Part shown: piece after piece, positions 37,236 through 45,762 of the stretch
Layout: every line of letters starts with the position of its first letter
How positions within the stretch are numbered: position 1 is the stretch's first letter
Origin: Haloferula rosea
GTDB lineage: Bacteria; Verrucomicrobiota; Verrucomicrobiia; Verrucomicrobiales; Akkermansiaceae
Reading direction: 5' to 3'
Assembly (NCBI RefSeq): GCF_016595525.1
Contig: NZ_JAENII010000009.1
Coordinates: 124,001 to 188,000 of the forward strand
DNA: 64,000 nt
Notes under the pieces: generated by a model
The model's input: only the letters and a program-made list of their open reading frames with translations
What the model was told of the DNA's origin: nothing
Databases searched by the model: none
Translations under genes and position numbers: made by a program

Positions 37236-38525
37236 TTACCGGTTCTGCCAGCGGGTATGGTTGGATCGTGCGTCCTTCTGAATCCGCGGGTTCTGAATCC
37301 GATCGATCGCATCCAGCGCGGCTTTCTCGTTGTTGCGGGCGTGAAGCGAACTCAGGGAGAATTCGGACAGGCTGTTGTCACGATGCCAGCCGGGCGGCAG
37401 ATCTCCGATCCATTCCAGTGCCTCATCGGGAGAGTGGTGGATGTAGGTGCGAATGCCGACGCGATAGATGTCCTCGTATCGTTGCTGGGCCGGGATGGTG
37501 GTGGCCCAGGTGGCGAGGGCGATGGGATCCTTGGCGTGGACCAACTGGTTGTGGAGCCGGTAGGGCAATTCCTTGTGGTAGCGATCCCAGTCGCCCGCCT
37601 GAATGACGCTGTCGATCAGTGCGGTGAAGGCCAGTGGATTGTTGTCGATCTGCTTGATCGCTCCGTCGACCACCTCGGACCTCATGGAAGGGGGGACGAG
37701 TTGCAGTTGGTCGAATACCTGGTCCCGGCTGTTGGACGACTTGAATCGGGCAATGATGGCACTTTCGTAGATCTTCGCGAGACCACCTTCAGAGGCTTTC
37801 GCACCGTTGATCAGATCGATGAATGACTGATCGGCGAACTCGGCACCGAGTTGTTCGAAGACACGCTTGTTCTCCGGAGTGTCCGGAAGGGAGGCCAGAT
37901 CGGAAATCCAGGCTTGGCGATCGGGATGGTTCACATGGTCCGGCCCCAGCAGTTTCTTGGCGACCATGTCGGTATCGAAGGCACCAAGCTGGGGGAGGTA
38001 GGCAATCAGGGCCCCCGGCTGGCTCTGTGAGACGACCTGGATCCAATGCAGGCGGGCGGTGCCGGTCATCAGGCCGAAGGACTCACCCTGGACAAGATTG
38101 AAGAAGGTCTCGGGATCATTTGCGATGCCCTCGTCGAAGGCGGAAAGCAGGCTTTTTCCGGTGAAGAATTGTTCGGTGACCATCGTGTCGATCGCGGCCC
38201 TGAGCGCCGCGGCGGGATCCTCCTCGTACCATTCACGTAGTAGTTCCAGTCTCGCCTGATGTCTTTCCTCGAGTCCGAGGTCGGTGAGGGCTTCGAGGGC
38301 GTTCCACTGCCCGCTCCGGGTCGCTGCAAGCTTGGCGATGTTCAGGCGCTCGCTCAGTGGTACGGGTCTGCTGTCGGCGCGGGCGGTGCCGCTGGATGGG
38401 CTCTGTGCGGTTCGTCCTGCTTCAGCCGTCCCCTGCGGGCTGGTGGACGTCGGTTGAGGGCGAACCATCCATGCGAGGGCGGCCCCGGCGAGCAGGCAGA
38501 TCAGGCTGATGATGGCGGTTCTCAT
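37236..38525 (-). CDS. Membrane-anchored helical-repeat protein A, unknown
   Basis: The product is 429 residues from ATG 38525, which overlaps the upstream stop by 4 bases (ATGA). An N-terminal membrane anchor (about 3-20) precedes a Ser/Thr/Pro/Gly-rich linker to about residue 60. The rest is predicted helical with repeated short motifs such as LEWIGDLPPGW and AWISDLASLPD. It resembles the upstream protein in layout and motif, so the two are likely paralogues. It probably projects into the periplasm as a scaffold. No family was recognised. Confidence 0.72.
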   Translation of the reverse strand: MRTAIISLICLLAGAALAWMVRPQPTSTSPQGTAEAGRTAQSPSSGTARADSRPVPLSERLNIAKLAATRSGQWNALEALTDLGLEERHQARLELLREWYEEDPAAALRAAIDTMVTEQFFTGKSLLSAFDEGIANDPETFFNLVQGESFGLMTGTARLHWIQVVSQSQPGALIAYLPQLGAFDTDMVAKKLLGPDHVNHPDRQAWISDLASLPDTPENKRVFEQLGAEFADQSFIDLINGAKASEGGLAKIYESAIIARFKSSNSRDQVFDQLQLVPPSMRSEVVDGAIKQIDNNPLAFTALIDSVIQAGDWDRYHKELPYRLHNQLVHAKDPIALATWATTIPAQQRYEDIYRVGIRTYIHHSPDEALEWIGDLPPGWHRDNSLSEFSLSSLHARNNEKAALDAIDRIQNPRIQKDARSNHTRWQNR

Positions 38526-39964
38526 TTTCCGGGAGGGACGAAGTTCTTCGCCTTGAACAGGCGGGTGGCCAATTCCGGATCCTGACTGCGCAGGTCGTGG
38601 GAAAGGGCTCCGAGACCCATGTCCCGATCCACGCTGGTAGGCAACTGGATCAACCACTCGGCATAGGATTCACCGTATGTCCTGTAGGCGCCGAGCGTGG
38701 CGCCGGTCCAGCGCATGAAGCGTTGCTGGAGTGGCCCTTGGGACGGGTTGTAGGGGTAGGCGTTGAAGAGTTCCATCAGGCGCTTGGGGTCTCTAGCCAG
38801 GTTGCTGGCGCCAGTCATGATGACGGTGTGGGCATCCTCGGCAGGCAGGTCGGCGAGCCAGCCCACGGCTGCTTGAGGGTCCGCAGCAGCCAGGTGGGTG
38901 AACAGGTGGCGCTTGGTCTCCATGGGTTCTTCCTCGAGAAGTTTGTTGATGTCGGGCGGAAGGGCTTCGAGGAGTGCGTCCATGTTCAGCTCTCCCTTGG
39001 AGACGAGGGTCAGCGGTGAAGGATCTTCTTCCAGCCATGCGGAACGAACTTCCTCCACCTTGACCCGGAGTAACTGCTGCAACTCATCCCTTCGGACTTC
39101 TTCCGGTGCCTTTTTCGATGAACTCGACTGGACCAGGGCATCGAGCCTGGTCTTGAGATCGGTTTCGATGGGTGCGGCGTAGCGTGACTGCCAGAACTGT
39201 CTGGATCCCTCGATGAATGGCCTCGTTTCGGGATGGTCGGTCATCAGCCCATCCAGCCAGGTCAGGGCGTCGTCTCCTTGAGCGGCAGGGATGTTCAGGA
39301 TCTGATGGAACTGGCCGGTGCCAATCATGAGTTCGGCCCATGCCCGGCTGTGTTCGTCCGGGCAGCGCCGTGTGGCGTGGGTCATGAACGCCTGGGCGGC
39401 GGAGAAATCGAGTTTTTCGAGGGTGGCCTCGATGGTTTCGAGTCCATCCTGCCAGCTCATCTCGGCCAGTTGATCAAGCAGTTGTCCTTGGGCATCGGAC
39501 AAGTTGCGGGTGACGGGAAGGAGGGCCAGCTCCAGCAGGGCTTCGCGTGGGAGGGTTTCGCCATGTGACACGAATGCTTCTGCAAGGGCCGCAATGGCAG
39601 GTGAAGGGAGTTCGGCAATCGGCGGGATCGCATCGACCGCAGCTTCTTGGTCGGTCTTGAGTGCGCCGACCATGGCATCCGTCAGGCGGAACCAGTCGGA
39701 GTTTGGCTCCGTGGAAAGCGTCCGGATCAAGCCTGGCAGCGACTCTGAGAAGGGTGATTTTAACAGCTCACCCGTCGAAGGCGCGGCATCCTCGAAGTCG
39801 GGTTCGGGGGAGGATTCGGGCTTCGAGGGACGACCGTAGAGTCGCAGGTCCTTGCCGCCCGCGGTGCTGCCGGTCGGCTGGTCATGCTTGGCCCACTGCT
39901 GGGTTGCCAGGAAGCCGACCCCGAAAGCGACGCATGGAGGTAGCCAGTATTTCCAAGCTTTCAT
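38522..39964 (-). CDS. Membrane-anchored helical-repeat protein B, unknown
   Basis: The product is 480 residues with an N-terminal hydrophobic anchor (about 6-22) and a low-complexity linker rich in Ser, Pro and Glu. Helical repeats follow, with the recurring motif AVGWLADLPAED, AEWLIQLPTSVD and similar. It is the first gene of a two-gene unit with its probable paralogue. The function is not recognised; alpha-solenoid proteins of this sort usually mediate protein contacts. Confidence 0.72.
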   Translation of the reverse strand: MKAWKYWLPPCVAFGVGFLATQQWAKHDQPTGSTAGGKDLRLYGRPSKPESSPEPDFEDAAPSTGELLKSPFSESLPGLIRTLSTEPNSDWFRLTDAMVGALKTDQEAAVDAIPPIAELPSPAIAALAEAFVSHGETLPREALLELALLPVTRNLSDAQGQLLDQLAEMSWQDGLETIEATLEKLDFSAAQAFMTHATRRCPDEHSRAWAELMIGTGQFHQILNIPAAQGDDALTWLDGLMTDHPETRPFIEGSRQFWQSRYAAPIETDLKTRLDALVQSSSSKKAPEEVRRDELQQLLRVKVEEVRSAWLEEDPSPLTLVSKGELNMDALLEALPPDINKLLEEEPMETKRHLFTHLAAADPQAAVGWLADLPAEDAHTVIMTGASNLARDPKRLMELFNAYPYNPSQGPLQQRFMRWTGATLGAYRTYGESYAEWLIQLPTSVDRDMGLGALSHDLRSQDPELATRLFKAKNFVPPGK

Positions 39965-40103
39965 GATGATAGGTGACTATTGAGGTCGTGGTTTCCCAAG
40001 TCAATCCGGCAGTCCACGGCGATGTCTGGAGTCGAAATCGGGCCGACGGTGAGGCGGCTTCTCGGTCTGGTAGATGCCTTCGGGGAAGGGGCCGGAGCGA
40101 TCT

Positions 40104-40424
40104 TCAGGCGAACAGGCTGATGGTGCCTGCGAGGAGGAAGATGACGAAGAGGATGCCACCCGCCAGTATGCGGGTGGCGTGGAAGGTGGAGTATTCCTCG
40201 TGAAAGCGGGGCAGCGCGAGGGTTCCAATCCCGAAGCAGATCATCCCTGCACCGTAGAGTCGGGCAGGGAGGCCGACGACGTCGGCACCGCGGATGTGGA
40301 TCTCACCCGTGGCCAGTCCACCGGTGCCGTTCCAGAGGGCAAGGCAGGGAAGAAGGAAGGCGAAGACCAGCCACCCGATCACGGTGGATTCGAGTGGCTT
40401 GGTGAAGGCCTTGAGGCGCTTCAT
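40104..40424 (-). CDS. Small membrane protein, unknown
   Basis: The product is 106 residues with three hydrophobic segments (about 13-33, 56-72 and 86-104). Its ATG overlaps the serS stop by 4 bases (ATGA at 40421-40424), which supports translation and co-expression with serS. No family was recognised. Confidence 0.65.
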   Translation of the reverse strand: MKRLKAFTKPLESTVIGWLVFAFLLPCLALWNGTGGLATGEIHIRGADVVGLPARLYGAGMICFGIGTLALPRFHEEYSTFHATRILAGGILFVIFLLAGTISLFA

Positions 40425-41713
40425 TGTCCGGCGCTGATCTCTTCAGAGCCGAAGTAGGGAACGAGTGCCTCCGGGATGCGGATCGAGCCATCGGGCTGCT
40501 GATACTGCTCGAGCAGGGCGACGTAGAGGCGGGGAAGCGCGGTGCCGGAGCCGTTCAGCGTGTGGCAGAAGCGGTTCTTCCCGTCGCTGTCCTTGAAGCG
40601 CAGCTTCATGCGGCGTGCCTGGTAGTCGCCGAAGCACGAGCAGCTTGAGACCTCGAGGTATTTCCCCTGCCCGGGTGCCCAGACTTCGATGTCGTAGGTC
40701 TTGGCTGCGGAGAACCCGAGGTCGCCGGTGCACAGTTCGATGGTGCGGTAGTGGAGGCCGAGTTTCTGCAGGGCGGCTTCGGCGTGACCGGTCAGTTCCT
40801 CAAGTACGGCAAATGACGTATCCGGATGGACGACCTGGACGAGCTCGACCTTGTCGAACTGGTGCATGCGGATGATGCCGCGGTTGTCACGCCCGGCGCT
40901 GCCGGCTTCCCGGCGGAAGCAGGGGGTGTGGGCGCAGAGGCGCTGGGGAAGCTTGTCTTCCGACAGCAGGGTGTCGCGGAACAGGTTGGTGACGGGGACT
41001 TCGGCCGTCGGCGCGAGGAACATCTGGTTGCGACCGTCTTCACCGGCGTCGGTGCCATACATGTCGTCCTCGAACTTCGGCAGCTGGCCGGTGCCCTCCA
41101 TGCACTCGCGGCGCACGACGTGGGGCACGTTGACTTCCTCGTATCCATGTTCACCCGATTGGAGATCGAGCAGGAAGGAGATGAGTGCGCGTTCGAGACG
41201 GGCTCCCTTGCCGCGGTAGACGGCGAAGCCGGAACCGGCGATGCGGGTGGCGTCGTCGATGGAAATGATGCCGAGCGCTTCCGCGAGATCGAGGTGGTCC
41301 TTGGGCTCGGAGATATCGGGCTTCTCACCCCAGGTGCGCACTTCGGGATTGGCGGTTTCGTCGGCGCCGACCGGGCAGTCGCTGTGGGGGAGATTCGGGA
41401 TGTTGAGCAGCAGGTCGGACTGGCGGGTGCCGGCGGCTTCGCCTTCCGCATCGAGTGCTTCGATCTTGCCTTTGATGTCGCGCACTTCGGCTTCGACCGC
41501 CGAGCTGTCCTCGCCCTTGGACTTGAGCATGCCGATCTGCTTGGAAATCTGTTTGCGCTGGGATTGCAGCGCCTGCTTTTCGGTCTCGGCCTTGCGGCGG
41601 GATTCGTCGCAGGCGAGGACTTCGTCGATGAGGGTCCAATGGTCGCCACCGCGCGCCTTGAGGCGCTCACGGACGGCGTCGGGGTTTTCACGGATCTCGC
41701 GGATGTCGAGCAT
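40421..41713 (-). CDS. serS: Seryl-tRNA synthetase
   Basis: The product is 430 residues, the usual length. It charges tRNA-Ser and supplies seryl-tRNA for selenocysteine where used. The N-terminal ~110 residues form the tRNA-binding coiled coil (MLDIREIRENPDAVRERL onward). The class II core has FRREAGSAGRDNRGIIRMHQ (motif 2) and LNGSGTALPRLYVALLEQYQ (motif 3), with CSCFGDYQARRM between. All expected features are intact. Confidence 0.96.
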   Translation of the reverse strand: MLDIREIRENPDAVRERLKARGGDHWTLIDEVLACDESRRKAETEKQALQSQRKQISKQIGMLKSKGEDSSAVEAEVRDIKGKIEALDAEGEAAGTRQSDLLLNIPNLPHSDCPVGADETANPEVRTWGEKPDISEPKDHLDLAEALGIISIDDATRIAGSGFAVYRGKGARLERALISFLLDLQSGEHGYEEVNVPHVVRRECMEGTGQLPKFEDDMYGTDAGEDGRNQMFLAPTAEVPVTNLFRDTLLSEDKLPQRLCAHTPCFRREAGSAGRDNRGIIRMHQFDKVELVQVVHPDTSFAVLEELTGHAEAALQKLGLHYRTIELCTGDLGFSAAKTYDIEVWAPGQGKYLEVSSCSCFGDYQARRMKLRFKDSDGKNRFCHTLNGSGTALPRLYVALLEQYQQPDGSIRIPEALVPYFGSEEISAGQ

Positions 41714-41807
41714 GGCGGGGGGGCTTTAGAACATCGGACCGCGAAGGTCCAACCTTGAACATCGAATGTTTGCCGGGCGGAGGCGGGTGAGGTGGCGGGG
41801 TGGACAC

Positions 41808-41843
41808 GAAAAACCCCGACTCCTGGGGGCAGGGAGTCGGGGT
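41808..41843 (-). terminator. Intrinsic terminator for the kinase-HEAT gene
   Basis: A perfect 11-bp stem (41813-41823 with 41833-41843) is followed, on the minus strand, by TTTTTCG. It lies 24 bases past the kinase stop codon and separates it from serS. Confidence 0.88.
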
Positions 41844-41866
41844 GGGAAAGGTTCCGGAAGCGGTGA

Positions 41867-44467
41867 TCAGTTGTCGCCTTTGACGCGCTGGCGCTCGCGG
41901 ATGTGGCTCAGTGCCTTTTCGGCGCGGTCGATCACGCGGTCGCTTTCGGATTCGTCGGCGAAGTATTCGATCACGGCGAGTGCCCAGTCGGAGGTCTCGT
42001 TCTTGGCGAGTCCACCGATGATGGTGTTCTGTTCGCGCTCGGTCTTGGCCTGGCGGGCGAGCATTTTCCAGTAGTCCTCGGCGTCCAGGTCATCGAGTTC
42101 ACGGTCGTCGGACATCAGGAACTGGTAGCCGGCGTCGAAGGCCTTCGGGCGGAGCTGCTCGTCTGTCTGTTCTTCAAGGAACTCCATCAGGGTTTCGAAC
42201 ATGGACTCGTCGGCCCAGTTCTTGAGCGCTTCGATTGCGGCGAGCTTGTCGAGGTTGTCGTCGCCTTCGAGGGCGGCGGTGATGACTTCTTCGGCGGACT
42301 TGCTGCCGGTGTAGCCCATGAGGCGGATCATGGTCCGGCGGTTGTCATCGTTCACATTCTTGGATGCGGTGGCGAGGGTCGACCCGAACTGCTCTTTCTT
42401 GTCGGAGTCCTTGATGACTTCGGCGGTGGCCTTCTCTGCGGCGCGACGGACGGCGGCGGAGGGGCTGAACTGAATGACGTCGAGGAAGTCGTCGAATTCT
42501 TCTTCACCCCCCACTTCGATGACGGCGGTGAGCGCGGCGGCGGCGGCCTGCTCGTCATCGGTCTTGCGGGCGAAGTCGAGCAAGTAGGGTTTGATGGCCG
42601 GGTTGGCGCGCTTGCGCAGGACGCGGCTCAGCAGGGACACGCGGATGTCGACGGGCAGGGTCTCGGTGGTGGCGAACTCGGCGATCCTCGAGTCGATGTC
42701 GGTGCCATCGGTGGCCTTCGCGATGGAGAGTGCCTTGTAAACCGTCTCGCGGCTCTTGTTGCTGCCGGCGCGGGTCGAATTCAGGAGGATGTTGAGCTTT
42801 TCGGAATCGACGGCGATCTCGGTGGTCTCCGGCTTGGCGGCCTCGGCGACGAGTGCGTTGTAGACCTCGGCTTGGTTGTTTCCGCTCATCATCTGGACGA
42901 GCATGATGCCGAGTCCGATGACGAAGACTCCGAGGACACTGGCGATCGCGACCTTGGCGCCGTTGCCCATGCCTTGTTTGGCCTGGGGAGTCTGGATGCC
43001 GCTCGCGGGAGGGGTGGCTCCGGCGGGAGGCTGGGCGGCCATGGTCGATCCGGATGCTGGAGCGGGACGGCCGGCGAGTTGGACGGTCGAAGTCGCGGGG
43101 CTCGCCACCTTGGCGGTGGGAACCACGGCTGCCGGGGCTGGCGCTGCAGGAATGGGAACGGCGGCTGGGGCGGGTGCCGGGGCTGGAGCAGGCGCCGGAG
43201 CGGGTGCCGGTGCCGGGGTCGGGGCGGCTGGCACGACTGCGGGGGCTGGAGGTGGCGCGTTGGGTGCGGTTTCAGCGGAGGCAGCGGGTGCTTGTTGACC
43301 GGTGGTGTGGACACTCGGTGGTGCGCCAGCCGGAGGAGAAAGGGGTTGCGGGGCGGTCTGGGTTTGCACCGGCTCGGGACGCTCTTCGGCGGCAGGTGCG
43401 GGAGTCGGGGCCGGAGCGGGTGCCGGTTGGGCGGCGGGTGCCGGCGGAGTGGGCACGACGGGGACCGGCTGGGCGGCTGGAGCCGGCGCGGGTGCCGGTT
43501 GCGCAGCGGGAGCCGGGGCCGGCGCGGGCTGGGCGGCCTGGGGTTCTGAGGGGGCGGCGCCTGGGATGATGAGGCGGGGGCGTTTCGGGGCCTCGGGGGC
43601 CGGCTCGGTGGGTCCAGTGCTCATGGCTTGTGTGCTGGGGATATCGAGTTCGATGAAGTTTCGTAATGCCTCGCGGGCGTTGGCGGGCCGGTCGTCGGGC
43701 ATGCGGTTGATGTGCCACATGATCCAGTCGGCGAGCCAGCTTGGGACATCCGGGCGCCTCTCTGCAAGGGCAACGACACGATGTTGCAAATGTGCAGCCA
43801 TTACCTGCGGACCGGTGTCGCCCTGAAACGGGGTCATGCCGGTCAGGGCGTAGTAGTAGACGCAGCCGATGGCATACATGTCGGTGCGTGCGTCCAGTGG
43901 GCCGCGCTCGAATTGCTCGGGGGCCATGAAGAAGATGGACCCATAGACGGAGTCGTTCTGGTCGACGGTCTGCTCCTCGGGCTCCGGTGCGAACTTGGCG
44001 AGGCCGAAGTCGACCAGCTTGACTTGGAATTTCCCCGAGGGGAGCCAGCTGACCATCACGTTGGATGGTTTCAGGTCGCGGTGGACGAGTCCGAGGTCTT
44101 GCGCGGCGATGAGGCCTTCCTGGACCTGGAGGGCGAACTCGCGGAAATCCTCGGTGGTCAGCGGAGCCTTCTCGACGATGGCGTCGATGGTTTCGCCCTT
44201 GAGCAACTCCATGACGACGAAGGGGCCTTCCTCGTCATTGCCGACGTCGTAGATGGTGACGATCTGCGGATGTTGGAGGGCGGCGAGGGCGCCTGTTTCC
44301 TGAGTCATTTGACGAGTCGCCTCGTCCTCAAGTTTGTCGTCGTCCTGGGAACGCCGAATGCGCTTGATGGCGACTTCGCGGTTCAGGTTCTTGTCCCAGG
44401 CGGCGTGGACGGTGCCCAAGCCTCCTTGGCCGAGTTTCTCCCTGATCTCGTAACGTTCCTGTGCCAT
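41867..44467 (-). CDS. Hanks-type Ser/Thr protein kinase with Pro/Ala linker, membrane span and HEAT-like repeats
   Basis: The product is 866 residues. The kinase domain (about 6-270) has every hallmark: GQGGLGTVHAA, Lys35 in VAIKRI, Asp131 in HRDLKPSN, and Asp153 in DFGLA. A long Pro/Ala-rich linker follows (about 290-490, many PAPAPAAQP-like repeats), then one membrane span (VAIASVLGVFVIGLGIMLVQ). The periplasmic part has helical HEAT-like repeats (AAAALTAVIEVGG, NLDKLAAIEALKNWAD). It would phosphorylate cytosolic proteins on Ser/Thr in response to something sensed outside. It is followed by a strong terminator and lies 60 bases after the AraC-type regulator on the same strand. Confidence 0.92.
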   Translation of the reverse strand: MAQERYEIREKLGQGGLGTVHAAWDKNLNREVAIKRIRRSQDDDKLEDEATRQMTQETGALAALQHPQIVTIYDVGNDEEGPFVVMELLKGETIDAIVEKAPLTTEDFREFALQVQEGLIAAQDLGLVHRDLKPSNVMVSWLPSGKFQVKLVDFGLAKFAPEPEEQTVDQNDSVYGSIFFMAPEQFERGPLDARTDMYAIGCVYYYALTGMTPFQGDTGPQVMAAHLQHRVVALAERRPDVPSWLADWIMWHINRMPDDRPANAREALRNFIELDIPSTQAMSTGPTEPAPEAPKRPRLIIPGAAPSEPQAAQPAPAPAPAAQPAPAPAPAAQPVPVVPTPPAPAAQPAPAPAPTPAPAAEERPEPVQTQTAPQPLSPPAGAPPSVHTTGQQAPAASAETAPNAPPPAPAVVPAAPTPAPAPAPAPAPAPAPAPAAVPIPAAPAPAAVVPTAKVASPATSTVQLAGRPAPASGSTMAAQPPAGATPPASGIQTPQAKQGMGNGAKVAIASVLGVFVIGLGIMLVQMMSGNNQAEVYNALVAEAAKPETTEIAVDSEKLNILLNSTRAGSNKSRETVYKALSIAKATDGTDIDSRIAEFATTETLPVDIRVSLLSRVLRKRANPAIKPYLLDFARKTDDEQAAAAALTAVIEVGGEEEFDDFLDVIQFSPSAAVRRAAEKATAEVIKDSDKKEQFGSTLATASKNVNDDNRRTMIRLMGYTGSKSAEEVITAALEGDDNLDKLAAIEALKNWADESMFETLMEFLEEQTDEQLRPKAFDAGYQFLMSDDRELDDLDAEDYWKMLARQAKTEREQNTIIGGLAKNETSDWALAVIEYFADESESDRVIDRAEKALSHIRERQRVKGDN

Positions 44468-44527
44468 GGACTAGGAGACACAAGTGACGCGGCAGACGGC
44501 GTGACGCAATGAAGAATCGCGTATGCC

Positions 44528-45442
44528 CTAAGATGCCGCGTCCTGAATTTGCTCGCTTCTCCACCGGGTGGGCGAGCACCCCACGATGCGCGCAAAGCAG
44601 CGGTTGAACTGCGAGAGCGATTGATAGCCTACGTGGAAAGCGATTTCCGACACACGCTGGTCTGGTTTGAGCAACTCCTTCTTCGCCCACTCGACGCGAC
44701 AACGGTTCACGTAGTCGGTCAGGGTCAGGCCGGTTGCTTCTTTGAAAAGTCGGCAGAAATGCGACTCACTGAGTCCGGCCACCCGTGCGACGGCTCCGAG
44801 TGGCAGCGGCGAATCGAGTTCCTGATGGATGTATTTCCGGGCCTTGGCGATCGCGGCGGGCTCGCTGCCTTCCTCGATGATGGCGAGGGACTCGGCGTGG
44901 TTGCCGAGTTGGTGGGCGAAGCTCTCCAACAGGGTGACCATGCTGGCGTAGCGATCGGGCTCGATCGTGCGGGTCTGGAAGTAGGCCTTGCGCAGGACTT
45001 GCTCGGACTCGGCGTCGAGCTGCTTGCGTCCGATCTTGCCCAGCAGGCTGTCGAAGTCGTCTTCACCGGGGATGCGGGAAAAGATCTGGCCGGTGCGGAG
45101 GAAGCCGACGGTGGTGGCTCCCATGCGGATGGGCACGGCGGTCGAGGTGAGGCCGGCGAAGCAGTGGCAGGTGCTCGGGCCGGTGGCTTCCGCTTGGGTC
45201 AGGAGGGTGCGGTTGGTTTCCACGCAGGCGGTGCAGGCGCTCTTGCACAGGTTGATGTGTTCGCAGAAGGGGCTGCGGTTGACCGCTTCGTCGTCGAGGC
45301 ACCAGTTGTCGGGGTCGGCCCCGACCAATCTGAGGGGCAGTCCCGTCGCTGTGCGAAAGGCCTCTTGGTAGACCTTGAAGGTGTCCGACCTTTTGAGCCG
45401 CTCGTGGAGGTTGGCCTCAAATCCTTTTACCGCATTCGTCAT
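44528..45442 (-). CDS. AraC-family transcriptional regulator with PocR-type sensory domain
   Basis: The product is 304 residues from ATG 45442 (a start at 45484 is also open). The N-terminal half (about 15-165) has the Cys-rich PocR-like pattern: CEHINLCKSACTAC and then TCHCFAGL, with VGFLRTGQIF. The C-terminal ~100 residues hold two AraC helix-turn-helices (PLGAVARVAGLSESHFCRLF and RVSEIAFHVGYQSLSQFNRC). PocR-type domains sense small molecules such as diols in known cases; the ligand here is unknown. It is divergent from the aspartase fusion gene, a likely target. Confidence 0.88.
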   Translation of the reverse strand: MTNAVKGFEANLHERLKRSDTFKVYQEAFRTATGLPLRLVGADPDNWCLDDEAVNRSPFCEHINLCKSACTACVETNRTLLTQAEATGPSTCHCFAGLTSTAVPIRMGATTVGFLRTGQIFSRIPGEDDFDSLLGKIGRKQLDAESEQVLRKAYFQTRTIEPDRYASMVTLLESFAHQLGNHAESLAIIEEGSEPAAIAKARKYIHQELDSPLPLGAVARVAGLSESHFCRLFKEATGLTLTDYVNRCRVEWAKKELLKPDQRVSEIAFHVGYQSLSQFNRCFARIVGCSPTRWRSEQIQDAAS

Positions 45443-45762
45443 AGGGCGCTGAACTCTAGGATCCGTGACTGGGAAGATCAACACTTTGCGGAGGAGGACG
45501 ATTCGCGGCTGGAAAATGGACGGCTGCAGCGGACGGAACGGATGATTTTAGCAGGAAAGTGGGGGTGTCGGGCCTCTTGCCGGGCTCCTGCAGCGGGATG
45601 GGGGGCGGCCTGGTCCAGGGTGCTCCTGCCTCATCGTCCGCTGGATGCCGAAAATCGGATGATTTCCCCTGTCGAAGTATCCGCGGAATGGCTAAGTGTG
45701 AGGAGTGGCGAGCATCTCCGGTGGAGCGGGCGATCGAATGCGCCGCATTTCCCATACAACCC
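45443..45762. other. 320-base divergent intergenic region between AraC-type regulator and aspartase fusion
   Basis: It should hold the promoters of both genes. Overlapping frames exist on both strands, but the translations look non-coding. I see no hairpin followed by a T run and no clear direct-repeat operator by eye. Confidence 0.45.

Noticed and set aside
41903-43549. 548-residue plus-strand frame opposite the kinase-HEAT gene
   Set aside because: Gly-rich complement of the Pro/Ala linker; kinase motifs on the minus strand are decisive.
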